This document shows positions 17,001-23,842 of a DNA stretch of 30,611 nucleotides, piece by piece (within the stretch, counting starts at the first letter, position 1; each line of letters begins with the position of its first letter). Made by a program: the position numbers and the translations under genes. The notes below the pieces were generated by a model that did no database searches, was not told the DNA's origin, and saw only the letters and a program-made list of their open reading frames with translations. This DNA comes from a virus: positions 1-30,611 of the IMG/VR virus record IMGVR_UViG_3300010370_000155. One strand, 5' to 3'.

Positions 17001-19199
17001 AACGTCATTGGCAACGGTGTTCGCCTTGTACAACTACCTGCCACCCAGGCCCTTGGTGCTGCAGTACAGGGTGAGTTCACTCGTGCCAGCCAAAGCATGT
17101 TGATCTATGGCCAGTACGTGCAGAACCTGCAGAACAGCATCCGACTTGGCGTGGAGTCGTTCAAGGTTGGCCGCGGCCTGTTTGACCTGGATGCCAGCTC
17201 TGCTGATTTCTTAGACCGCCTGGCAGCACAGGACGCAGATACCAACCTGGCCCGTCAGATCGCGACAGAGCAAGGTGAATGGACGTTAAACACGATGCCG
17301 TGGATTGACGTGCAGGACCGTGCGCCATGGGCCCTTGCACAACGCCGGATCTGGCAACTGCTGAACCTCAGCACCCGCATGCAGGTCAGTGCTGACACGT
17401 TCTTCAAGTCCATGGTGGGACAGTCGTTTGAGTACGTGCGCAACCTGCAGCCCGGTTTGGATCATGCGGTGCAGTTGGGCATGAAGCCTGGCAGTGCAGA
17501 GGCGCAGATCTTTGCCCGTGATTACGCCAAGGCTGCAGTGGATAAGACCCTGCGTGATGTCACGGTTGATGGCCGCACCATTCTTGATGCTGTGATGGAT
17601 AGCCCGCATGCACAGACAGCAATGCGGTGGGCCACATACACGGACGACATCATGGCCCAGATGCAACCGCGCACTACGACGCGGGGCATGGAGCTGGCAA
17701 CAGCTCAAGGCCTTGAAGGTGAAGCAGCTACAAAGTTTGCACAGGAGTACGTCGCCAAGGGCAGTGAAGACACTCCGATGTTCACCAAAGCGTTCAGCTT
17801 GATGCCTGCTGCATGGCAGAAGCTGATTGACTTCAGCCCAGTGTTCAGCGTTGTTCAGCCGTTTAACCGGACACCAGGCGACATTGTGAAGTCAGCAGCC
17901 AGGTCGACTCCTTTGGCTCCATTGGTTGATACCTGGTGGCGTGACATCAACAGTGAAGATGCTTTTACTCGTGATCGTGCCATTGGTGATGTGGCACTGG
18001 GCAGCACTGCAATGGCCCTTGCAACGCTGGCCGTTACGCAAGGCAACGTTGAGTTCACTGGTGGTGGCCCTATTGATCCGACAGCTCGTCGTAAGTGGTT
18101 TGACGAAGGCAAGCAGCCCTACTCATTCCGTGTGCGGGCTGGAGAGGATGAGAACGGAGAGCCGATCTACAGCGACTGGGTTGGCATGCAGGTGTTTGAA
18201 CCCTTTGCCACCTTGTTTGGTGCCATTGGGGACTACGTGGAGATCTCTAACAAGCTGCCTGTGGAAGCCAGGGAGAAGCTGGGTTCCACTTTGGTGTTGG
18301 ACGTGATCGGTGCTGTAGGTGCAGGCCAGCTCAGTAAGACCTACTACCAGGGCTTCATGCAGCTGTATGAGGCGTTCACGGGTGTTGGGCAGGTCGACAT
18401 CAGCCCCAATAAGCGCAACCCCATTGCCCGGTATGTGGAAAACATTGTTGCCTCCATGGTTCCAGGCAGCAGCGCCCTGCGGGCTGGACGTCGCATTCAG
18501 GACCCGACACTGCGGACAGTGCCGCCCAGCAATGAAGGCAACATGGTGATGAGCCTGTTCAACGAAACGCTTGGCGAACTGAAGAACATGATCCCTGGCT
18601 GGTCGGAGTCTCTGCCGCCGCGGTTGAACTGGGTCACGGCTGAACCACAGGCGCTGTCAGGCGTTTTTGCTGATCAGTTCCTGCCGCTGGATCAACCGTG
18701 GATTGCTTACCTGTTTCAGTTTGCGCCGACCTCTGCGTTCCCGATCAAGGCGGCGACCAAAGATCCGGTCATGAATGAAATGGCCAAGCTGTCGGGCAAG
18801 GGTGCATCGTTTATGGGACCACGGGAAAGCGACTTTGGGACTCAAAACCGCTTGGATCCTTACCAGTTCAACGAGTACATCAGGTCTGTGTCGCTGACCA
18901 AGGACGAGTTTGGACGGACATTGCATGACGCCTTATTGGAAGAGATCCAGTCGGAGCGGTACCAGCTGTTGCCAGAGGACTCAATCAGCCTCACTGTGAT
19001 GGGTGATCGTGCTGCATCGTTGAACCGGATCGTGACGTCGTTCATGAAGCGTGGGCGGGAGGACTTCTTGTCCAAGCCCATTGCCAAACCCATCGTGGAC
19101 AACCTTGAGTGGGTTGAAGGCCGTAACCGGGACGTCCAATTCCGGCTTAAATACGGTCAAGCTATTGATCCTCAGACCTTTGTGGAGAGCCTGCGCTAA
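14049..19199 (+). CDS. Internal virion protein D (T7 gp16-like), very large
   Basis: 1716 residues versus 1318 in T7. In T7 this protein is ejected into the host and helps draw in the genome. The N-terminus is Q-rich, without the transglycosylase domain found in T7 gp16. The region about residues 100-650 is A/P/T-rich with proline-rich linkers (for example GTPPPPPVEPP). The C-terminal ~750 residues are helical, with amphipathic and hydrophobic stretches (for example VGARGLVMYRAAQLLSSGLTFWRNVIGNGVRLVQ). These resemble the membrane-interacting part of gp16, and WRNVIGN and FFKSMV are typical of cyanopodovirus homologues. The tail-fibre ATG overlaps its TAA. The assignment comes from size, order and C-terminal character. 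Confidence 0.85.
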   Translation: MPYVVTVDPKTGEKTVSYQEGEQRAAKPQQQQQQGFNPLQAIGGAMTNAMQMSPIGLAAGNVQMVGGALGAGLQEYGRTGDLGKAGIKAQQTYQEALEAPTPAATVSRVAVNAARNVAQELSDVTTADLPAALGVKGARPTTAQQPDAPFLGRGAPLPKLKSSGPGEDLATGIVQAAIEWFPAAKAVGLVGKGLKLVPGVASAGAAVEAGKAAYTTQKAATIAALPAKAQKPAAAVAGVGEAIASNVLSKSAATGAVVDVFGFDQHGGRLYDLADNLHQKVVGTPLEVPFLDYLKSKPGDVGMAGRLKNGIEGAGLGAVGEGIYKAFRAAKYVERLRNAPAEQKPAAAAAAAQATKDLEDYGAQQAQVVTAPRAVAPEVATVPTVAAPGVITPEVIPPGATGPGTGRTLLSQQFREGMNRPGQSIGEYTQTVEGMVTRQGESLQQRAVDLGQRAQDLGAEAAAIQGATTPAPVAKVKLTATQQAELENMNTTLMQEMGVNFNQGLTREQLITLEQTIRIDYASPEQGGIETVSAATRRSMLGLADKFKKVADELPAAITPEPSVPSAGTPEPAGATAAIAAEAPVAPAAAAVAGPTPEEIRQIDESLAMGMANRTPEERAAIRDQMLVQKYGTSSPAELPPAEGTTAPAAPAMAEAGGAGTPPPPPVEPPTAVQPSVPDDNWAQQLVDQMAANREALEAGDLLPEDILQNNVQKIVSPSGRTQYVPAQADMVQAYRAFNDTFTRADATGIPAMSFEAIERDTQRKLVELNFDGPSVLDNLKRLSGPLSQYQDNLVALRAAMLYTDHTNLQAGVAANKWLNAQADDLANMNQLTAELLTAAAEQKRANVALDSVTRPIAQLLASLQNPRPTPGTLPFGEVEMEPAKNLRQELEDAMDAETGITVADSIGTPISPELRDSILTGEYTPQAMAELDVLARGMAQTAVTPGQAIGFWDKFNKSVGVGARGLVMYRAAQLLSSGLTFWRNVIGNGVRLVQLPATQALGAAVQGEFTRASQSMLIYGQYVQNLQNSIRLGVESFKVGRGLFDLDASSADFLDRLAAQDADTNLARQIATEQGEWTLNTMPWIDVQDRAPWALAQRRIWQLLNLSTRMQVSADTFFKSMVGQSFEYVRNLQPGLDHAVQLGMKPGSAEAQIFARDYAKAAVDKTLRDVTVDGRTILDAVMDSPHAQTAMRWATYTDDIMAQMQPRTTTRGMELATAQGLEGEAATKFAQEYVAKGSEDTPMFTKAFSLMPAAWQKLIDFSPVFSVVQPFNRTPGDIVKSAARSTPLAPLVDTWWRDINSEDAFTRDRAIGDVALGSTAMALATLAVTQGNVEFTGGGPIDPTARRKWFDEGKQPYSFRVRAGEDENGEPIYSDWVGMQVFEPFATLFGAIGDYVEISNKLPVEAREKLGSTLVLDVIGAVGAGQLSKTYYQGFMQLYEAFTGVGQVDISPNKRNPIARYVENIVASMVPGSSALRAGRRIQDPTLRTVPPSNEGNMVMSLFNETLGELKNMIPGWSESLPPRLNWVTAEPQALSGVFADQFLPLDQPWIAYLFQFAPTSAFPIKAATKDPVMNEMAKLSGKGASFMGPRESDFGTQNRLDPYQFNEYIRSVSLTKDEFGRTLHDALLEEIQSERYQLLPEDSISLTVMGDRAASLNRIVTSFMKRGREDFLSKPIAKPIVDNLEWVEGRNRDVQFRLKYGQAIDPQTFVESLR

Positions 19200-21463
19200 T
19201 GGCCTACTCATACATCACCTACACCGCAAACGGGTCGCAGACGCAGTTCTCGGTTCCCTTTGGTTACATCCGCAAGGAACACGTTTATGTGTCTGTTAAC
19301 CAGGTCAGCCAAAGCTATACCTGGGTTAATGACAGCACGGTGCAACTAGCGACAGCACCAACAGCTGGCTTGAAGGTTGAGGTGCGTCGTTCTACACCAG
19401 CTGATGCGTTGCTGGTGGACTTTGTTGACGGGTCTACGCCTGTTGCTGCTGACTTTGACACCAGCTCTCTGCAACACCTGTACTTAGAGCAGGAGCTGCA
19501 AGATAACCAAGGGCAGACCATTTCTATTGACCCAACAACAGGTCTCCCAACTGCAAACAACAACCGTATCACCAATGTTGGTACACCGGTCAATGCAAAT
19601 GATGCTGCGACCAAAAGTTATGTCGATGCAGCTGACGCCACTTTCCTAAAGAAGGACGGCAGCGTTACGGCGACAGGCGCTTTGCCCATGGGCGGGTTTA
19701 AGGTCACAAACCTTGGCACCCCTACTACAGGAACTGATGCCAGCACTAAGGCGTATGTAGACGCCAACATTGCTAGTGCTGCAGCCGATGCAGCATCAGC
19801 AGCAGCCAGTGCTGCATTGGCCAATGATTGGGCCACCAAAACCACTGGGGCGGTTGCTGGCGGGGAGTTCAGCGCCAAGTACCACGCACAGAACGCAGCA
19901 TCGTCCGCCAGTACAGCAAGCACTGCCTCTACCAGTGCGGCAAGCAGCAGCGCAGCTGCCAGTGCATCTGCCGTATCAGCGGCAGCCAGTGCAGCAAGTG
20001 CCGCGGCATTGCTGGATAACTTTGATGACCGCTATTTAGGCCCCAAGGCAAGCGACCCAACGCTGGACAATGACGGCAACGCGTTGGTAACCGGTGCGCT
20101 GTATTTCAACAGCACCACCGGTGTTATGCGTGTTTATACGGCCAGCGGGTGGGTAGATGCCACAACAGCGATTGTTGGCGTTCTGAATATTTTTGAATAC
20201 GTCGCCACCAATGGGCAAACAACGTTTACTGGCGCAGACGCCAATGGGGTAAGCCTGTCGTACACAGCAGGAGGGTTGATTGTTGTCCTTAACGGGGCTG
20301 TATTGCGCCCTGGAGATGACTACACCGCTAGCAATGGCACCAGCGTTGTTCTGGCATCAGCAGCAAGCGCAAATGACGAGTTGCAAATAATGGCCTTTGG
20401 CGACTTCAACGTTGCTAACCACTACACCAAAGCTGAATCAGATGCGCTGTTCCAGCCGTTAGATGCCAATACGGCAAAGCTAAACGTTGCTCAAAACTGG
20501 ACCGCTAACCAAACGCTTGGCAACCAAGCGGATCTGCGGTTTGGCGAGGCAACTGCCAATGGCACCAACTGGGTTGGCTTCCAAGCACCTGCGTCAATTG
20601 CAGCTGATGTGCTGTGGACGTTGCCTGCCGCAGATGGGACCAACGGCCAAGTGCTTAGCACCGACGGCTCTGGGGCATTGAGTTGGGCGGCTAGCACTGC
20701 TATTAGCGACAAAATTCAAGAAGGCAACACAAGCGCCGAAGTCATTGATACTGGCAGCGATGGCCAATTTGTTGTTACAACAGAAGGTTCAGAACGCCTT
20801 CGCGTCGACAGCTCCGGCAGGTTGCTGGCTGGCACGTCTTCGACTTCTCAGGCTTGCACTATTCAAGCTCAAGGCAATAGCTCCACTGGCGCAACTGGAC
20901 AAGGAATTATCAAGCTATCTCGTGGTGAGTCTTCACCTGCAAGTGGTGCTGCGTTAGGAGAAGTTTCTTTTGCGGATAGCGGACACGTAGCAGCAGCAAG
21001 CATTGCAATCTATCGAGATGGCGGAACTTGGACGTCTACAACAAGCCAGCCAACGCGATTGACGCTTTCAGTTAGCCAAAACAATTCGGCATCACAAACC
21101 GAAGCCCTTCGCATCACCAACGATCGAGTTATTTGCTACAACCAATCCACTCCTATCACCAAAGGTAGCAGCGCAACACTCACAGTTGATGAATTGAAAA
21201 CTGGCATTATTCTGGCTTCTGTAAGCGGTATAACCCTCACTCTTCCTCTTGGCAGCTCAATGGAAGGCGGCTTCAGTGGTATCTACACCAACATGACTTT
21301 TGAGTGGTCCTTGATAAACACTTCAAGCGGTAGCGTTAATATTGTTGGTAACACAAACCACACAATTGTTGGCTCAAGCGGATCGCTCGCAGCTAATACG
21401 TCTGGTCGCTTTGCATCGCGGAGAACGGCGGCTAATACTTTTGTTAGTTATCTTTTGGGCTAG
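19199..21463 (+). CDS. Tail fibre protein (T7 gp17-like N-terminus)
   Basis: 754 residues. The N-terminal ~110 residues (AYSYITYTANGSQTQFSVPF, YIRKEHVYVSVN) are the T7-type tail-attachment domain. Residues ~195-280 are an A/S-rich trimeric coiled-coil shaft. Residues ~440-500 (VLWTLPAADGTNGQVLSTDG) form a common phage fibre motif. From about residue 505 a different module begins (KIQEGNTSAEVIDTG, then ERLRVDSSGRLLAGTSS and a beta-rich end) of a kind I associate with cyanomyovirus fibres. The distal end sets host range. It starts with TAATG overlap to gp16. It is followed by 213 non-coding bases and a second fibre-like ORF, suggesting modular exchange. Confidence 0.88.
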   Translation: MAYSYITYTANGSQTQFSVPFGYIRKEHVYVSVNQVSQSYTWVNDSTVQLATAPTAGLKVEVRRSTPADALLVDFVDGSTPVAADFDTSSLQHLYLEQELQDNQGQTISIDPTTGLPTANNNRITNVGTPVNANDAATKSYVDAADATFLKKDGSVTATGALPMGGFKVTNLGTPTTGTDASTKAYVDANIASAAADAASAAASAALANDWATKTTGAVAGGEFSAKYHAQNAASSASTASTASTSAASSSAAASASAVSAAASAASAAALLDNFDDRYLGPKASDPTLDNDGNALVTGALYFNSTTGVMRVYTASGWVDATTAIVGVLNIFEYVATNGQTTFTGADANGVSLSYTAGGLIVVLNGAVLRPGDDYTASNGTSVVLASAASANDELQIMAFGDFNVANHYTKAESDALFQPLDANTAKLNVAQNWTANQTLGNQADLRFGEATANGTNWVGFQAPASIAADVLWTLPAADGTNGQVLSTDGSGALSWAASTAISDKIQEGNTSAEVIDTGSDGQFVVTTEGSERLRVDSSGRLLAGTSSTSQACTIQAQGNSSTGATGQGIIKLSRGESSPASGAALGEVSFADSGHVAAASIAIYRDGGTWTSTTSQPTRLTLSVSQNNSASQTEALRITNDRVICYNQSTPITKGSSATLTVDELKTGIILASVSGITLTLPLGSSMEGGFSGIYTNMTFEWSLINTSSGSVNIVGNTNHTIVGSSGSLAANTSGRFASRRTAANTFVSYLLG

Positions 21464-21676
21464 TAGCTCTACTTTCTACCCATAAGTCAAAGACCGGTTT
21501 GGCACTAAGAAGGTGGCTGAAATTGAAGCTGTTTTGCAAAGGTAACTTAATGAACAGCTCTATCCCATTGCTGCTGCAAGCATGCCGTGGCAGTAGAAAG
21601 CGAGAATGGCACAGCCGGAGTGGCAAAAAGTAGCGCAATCCTAATAAGCTGTTTCTAAGGCCTTCGCCTAGGAACA

Positions 21677-22183
21677 GTGGGTAAGTCACGGGATCTAGCC
21701 AGCAGCGTTAACGCAGGCAGCATTCCAGGCAGTCGCCTGGAGAACGATGCAATCACTGCCAGCAAGATGGCAGCCAACTCAGTGGATAGCAGTGAGTTGG
21801 CTAACGCAAGCGTGACCCCATCAAAGTTAAGTGGTGGGCAGTCTGGCTCTGCTCCTGTATTTGCAGCCCGTGCTTGGGTGCTATTTGACGGCACCAAGGA
21901 CACCAACGGGACCACAAGCACTGCCAATACAAACCGGCAGATCTTGGCCAGTGGGAACGTGACCAGTGTGCTGCGAAACGGAACTGGTGATTACACCATC
22001 ACGTTCACCACGGCCATGGCTGATGCCAACTATTGCGCCGTGAAGTCTGCTGGTGTTTCCAGCGGTTATGGGTACGAGATCTTTGACCAGGTCAAGACCA
22101 CGACCACATTGCGTCTTGGCTCTGGCCGTGACACTGCTAGTGCTGCTTTTGATGGCCAAATGAATGTGGTGGTGTTCCGTTGA
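21677..22183 (+). CDS. Tail-fibre-like distal domain protein (168 aa)
   Basis: Starts with GTG at 21677, with AGGAA about 6 bases upstream. The N-terminal half carries a repeat-like hinge seen in phage fibres (GSRLENDAITASKMAANSV and NASVTPSKLSGG). The second half begins ARAWVLFDGTKDTNGT and is a small beta domain ending NVVVFR, a common C-terminal receptor-binding type domain. It has no tail-attachment part of its own. Either it assembles onto the main fibre as a separate subunit, or it is the displaced distal end of an older, longer fibre. The next gene starts in TGATG overlap, so it is probably translated. Confidence 0.72.
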   Translation: MGKSRDLASSVNAGSIPGSRLENDAITASKMAANSVDSSELANASVTPSKLSGGQSGSAPVFAARAWVLFDGTKDTNGTTSTANTNRQILASGNVTSVLRNGTGDYTITFTTAMADANYCAVKSAGVSSGYGYEIFDQVKTTTTLRLGSGRDTASAAFDGQMNVVVFR

Positions 22184-22320
22184 TGGCCGTTAAATCCAAG
22201 ACTGCTCTGGGCCGAGTGGAGTTCAAGTCCAGGGCCAAGTTCAAAAAGACGAGCATTGGCAACTCCGTCAGGAGCAAGCCCAAACCTGGCCGGAAAAAGA
22301 GCCGCGGCCAAGGGTCTTAA
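22183..22320 (+). CDS. Small highly basic protein (45 aa)
   Basis: ATG at 22183 overlaps the TGA of the fibre-like gene, and the TAA at 22318-22320 overlaps the ATG of the next gene. The 45-residue product is mostly K, R, S and G (for example KSRAKFKKTSIG, KPGRKKSRGQGS), with few acidic residues. It could bind DNA or RNA or be a minor virion component; I do not recognise a family. The chained overlaps on both sides and the good codon use support a real gene. Confidence 0.7.
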   Translation: MAVKSKTALGRVEFKSRAKFKKTSIGNSVRSKPKPGRKKSRGQGS

Positions 22321-22577
22321 TGCCCAAATGGCTATGGCGATCAGTGGTGGGCGTCTCAGCAGCTATTGCTGTGATGGCTACAGCTCAATGGGGGGTCTGT
22401 CGTCTGGTCATCTTTCCGAAGGTATGGCCGTGGTATGCCAGGTACATCGGGACACCGCAGGGCAAAGCGATTGACCCGACACCAGTGGCTGGATGCAGTG
22501 ACGTGGATGCACGGACCATCACGGTAATGATGAGTGTATTGACCACATTGATTAGCCTGAGTCGTAGGGCTGAGTAG
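22320..22577 (+). CDS. Small membrane protein, holin candidate (85 aa)
   Basis: 85 residues with a strong N-terminal membrane segment (about residues 8-24, SVVGVSAAIAVMATAQW) after MPKWLWR. There is an amphipathic middle with several W/Y/P, and a C-terminal hydrophobic stretch (TVMMSVLTTLISL) ending in SRRAE. Two membrane segments and charged ends suit a holin, and the location after the tail fibre is where T7 has its holin gene 17.5. No sequence match to T7 gp17.5 is evident. It starts in TAATG overlap and is followed by a terminator. Confidence 0.62.
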   Translation: MPKWLWRSVVGVSAAIAVMATAQWGVCRLVIFPKVWPWYARYIGTPQGKAIDPTPVAGCSDVDARTITVMMSVLTTLISLSRRAE

Positions 22578-22603
22578 TTGGCGAAAAGAAAATGAAGGGA
22601 CTA

Positions 22604-22628
22604 AGGGGCTGATGGCCCCTTTTTTATT
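22604..22628 (+). terminator. Rho-independent terminator
   Basis: 6-bp stem AGGGGC (22604-22609) / GCCCCT (22615-22620), loop TGATG, then a run of T and A/T. It ends the late transcript after the holin-candidate gene; the next gene begins 22 bases further on. Confidence 0.85.
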
Positions 22629-22649
22629 GGCCCGGTAGGCTTTACAGGA

Positions 22650-22877
22650 ATGAATACCGCCGTAACGGTGCTAGAGGTCGTTTCAGTCCTTGGTGTTGCC
22701 GCTGTTGGGGCGTTATGGAAGCTAGCTGTCGAGCATGGCTCCATGAAGCGCGGCATGGACGACATCTTGAATGAGGTCCGGTTGTTGAGGGAGGACTTGC
22801 AGAAGGACATCCAGCTACTGGAAGCGGATCTGCGGGACCACGAAATCAGGATCCGCAGGTTGGAAATAAAGGAATGA
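22650..22877 (+). CDS. Membrane-anchored coiled-coil protein, lysis candidate (75 aa)
   Basis: 75 residues: an N-terminal hydrophobic segment (about residues 4-24, AVTVLEVVSVLGVAAVGALWK) followed by a charged heptad-type helix to the end (LNEVRLLREDLQKDIQLLEADL and RDHEIRIRRLEIKE). This layout is like small phage lysis-associated proteins (inner-membrane spanin or XhlA-like), although XhlA has its membrane part at the C-terminus. AGGAA lies just upstream of the ATG. The end overlaps the next ATG (ATGA). The function is inferred from shape and place only. Confidence 0.62.
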   Translation: MNTAVTVLEVVSVLGVAAVGALWKLAVEHGSMKRGMDDILNEVRLLREDLQKDIQLLEADLRDHEIRIRRLEIKE

Positions 22878-23104
22878 ACCCAGTCGAACAGCCACTGGAG
22901 TTAGCCCTGAAAAAAGAGGCAAGGTTCCGTGAGCTGTTGGACATGCACTCAAAGGAAGAATGGGACTGTTTGCTAGATGCAGCAGCTTTGTTGAATGATG
23001 CGCTTTATACGCAGCAGGTGATGAACCGGTGGCTTGCCAAAGAGGCTGCGGATAATCTGAAGGAAGCCTGGGAGGCTCAACGCAACCATGACTCAATTCA
23101 CTGA
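22874..23104 (+). CDS. Hypothetical helical protein (76 aa)
   Basis: 76 residues, predicted all-helical and soluble, rich in L, A, E, K (for example ALKKEARFRELLDMHSKEEW, LKEAWEAQRN). It starts in ATGA overlap with the membrane-coiled-coil gene and overlaps the next membrane-protein gene by 17 bases. At this place T7 has the small terminase gene 18, but the better small-terminase candidate here is on the other strand at 26684-26935. I cannot assign a function. Confidence 0.68.
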   Translation: MNPVEQPLELALKKEARFRELLDMHSKEEWDCLLDAAALLNDALYTQQVMNRWLAKEAADNLKEAWEAQRNHDSIH

Positions 23105-23273
23105 TTACGTCGCACTGGCCTTAGCCCTTCATGCGGCGGCACTGATCTTTGTGAACATGACCCCGACGCCTAAGGACAACAAGGCTTTGGGTGACCTGTC
23201 CAAGCTGGTTGTACGGATCTACCGCGTGGTGGAGATCTTGGCTGGCATTGTCAGCCGCAAAGCAAAGCAGTGA
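23088..23273 (+). CDS. Small membrane protein (61 aa), holin-like
   Basis: 61 residues. Residues about 6-24 (DYVALALALHAAALIFVNM) form one membrane segment, followed by TPTPKDNKALGDL and a C-terminal amphipathic helix (VVRIYRVVEILAGIVSR) ending KAKQ. The pattern of hydrophobic segment, NxTPTPKD and YRxxEILAGI is one I associate with small conserved phage and cyanobacterial-virus membrane proteins of unproven function. It is a second or third candidate for the holin. Its stop overlaps the GTG of the next gene. Confidence 0.65.
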   Translation: MTQFTDYVALALALHAAALIFVNMTPTPKDNKALGDLSKLVVRIYRVVEILAGIVSRKAKQ

Positions 23274-23419
23274 AAAAGGCCAGCCGGGAAGACCTGAAGA
23301 TCAAGAAGGTCATGCGAGAGTTCAAGGGCGGCAAGTTGCGGTCCTCCAGTGGTCAGAAAGTGACCAACCAAAAGCAGGCACTGGCTATTGCGCTGAGTGA
23401 AGCCCGCAGGGCCCGCTGA
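23270..23419 (+). CDS. DUF6496-like small basic protein (49 aa)
   Basis: GTG at 23270 overlaps the preceding TGA (GTGA). The 49-residue product contains KKVMREFKGGKLRSSSGQK and VTNQKQALAIALSEAR, the signature of the short DUF6496 family found in many phages and bacteria; its function is not known. It closes the rightward late cluster. Its stop codon is inside the loop of a terminator hairpin, 5 bases from the stop of the convergent leftward gene. Confidence 0.78.
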   Translation: MKKASREDLKIKKVMREFKGGKLRSSSGQKVTNQKQALAIALSEARRAR

Positions 23420-23436
23420 GGCCCTTACTTTTTCTT
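23408..23436 (+). terminator. Terminator overlapping convergent stop codons
   Basis: 6-bp stem AGGGCC (23408-23413) / GGCCCT (23420-23425), loop of 6, then TACTTTTTCTT. It acts on the rightward strand only; read leftward, the stem is followed by a G/C-rich stretch. The stop codons of both converging genes lie in or next to the hairpin. Confidence 0.75.
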
Positions 23437-23580
23437 GGCGGTCTTGGCTGAATCCTTAAACGCCTTGGCGGTTGGTGCGCCCTTCTCGCCGGGCTTACGC
23501 ATGCGTTCGCCAGAGCCGGCTTCAATGCGTTCCCGCTTGCGGTGAATGTTGATGTAGAGGCCTTGTCTGGGGTCAGCCAT
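23425..23580 (-). CDS. Small conserved basic phage protein (51 aa)
   Basis: Read leftward from ATG at 23580 to TAA at 23425. The 51-residue product starts MADPRQGLYINIHRKRERI and continues with SGERMRKPGEKGAPT and AFKDSAKTAKKK. This is a short motif I recognise as recurring in tailed-phage genomes next to structural or lysis genes, with no known function. Its ATG overlaps the TAA of the upstream gene (TAATG). It is the last gene of the leftward operon. Confidence 0.75.
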   Translation of the reverse strand: MADPRQGLYINIHRKRERIEAGSGERMRKPGEKGAPTAKAFKDSAKTAKKK

Positions 23581-23768
23581 TAGTCAAACTCCTGTCGATG
23601 CAGTTGAAACGCCACAGCGCCGTCTTTGTGAACAGCGTAAAGCGTGCCACCACCGTTGGCGTTATAGGCCTTGAGCAAGTAGCCGTAGAGGTCTTTGTGG
23701 GTGTCGGCGTACTTAGCCATCAGGTCAATCAGTACAGCCAGCTGAGAACGTGGAAGCAGGCGTTTCAT
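23580..23768 (-). CDS. Hypothetical protein (62 aa)
   Basis: I use the ATG at 23768 (MKRLLPRSQLAVLIDLMAKY). A TTG at 23783 would add five residues and overlap the upstream tiny gene. The 62-residue product has an N-terminal helical half and a C-terminal half with NGGGTLYAVHKDGAVAFQLH that could be a small beta hairpin. It is not recognised. It is tied to the downstream gene by a TAATG overlap. Confidence 0.65.
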   Translation of the reverse strand: MKRLLPRSQLAVLIDLMAKYADTHKDLYGYLLKAYNANGGGTLYAVHKDGAVAFQLHRQEFD

Positions 23769-23779
23769 CGGCCATCCGA

Positions 23780-23830
23780 TCAATAGCTTTTTTTGCCACC
23801 GCCTTTGCCGCCTTTGCCGCCTTTTTTCAT
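23780..23830 (-). CDS. 16-residue K/G peptide gene (tentative)
   Basis: A tiny ORF, ATG at 23830 to TGA at 23780-23782, encoding 16 residues that are nearly all K and G (a GGK repeat) ending KKSY. It begins 12 bases after the peptidase stop and fills the gap before the 62-aa gene. Without it this gap would be non-coding. The sequence is too short for statistical support and no strong ribosome site is visible, so this is tentative. Confidence 0.42.
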   Translation of the reverse strand: MKKGGKGGKGGGKKSY

Positions 23831-23842
23831 GAGCCTGAAGAA

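Noticed and set aside
22874-23104. Small terminase at the T7 gene 18 position
   Set aside because: The protein is helical and of suitable size, but the AELGILRQFLKDN pattern of small terminases is in the minus-strand gene at 26684-26935, next to terL.
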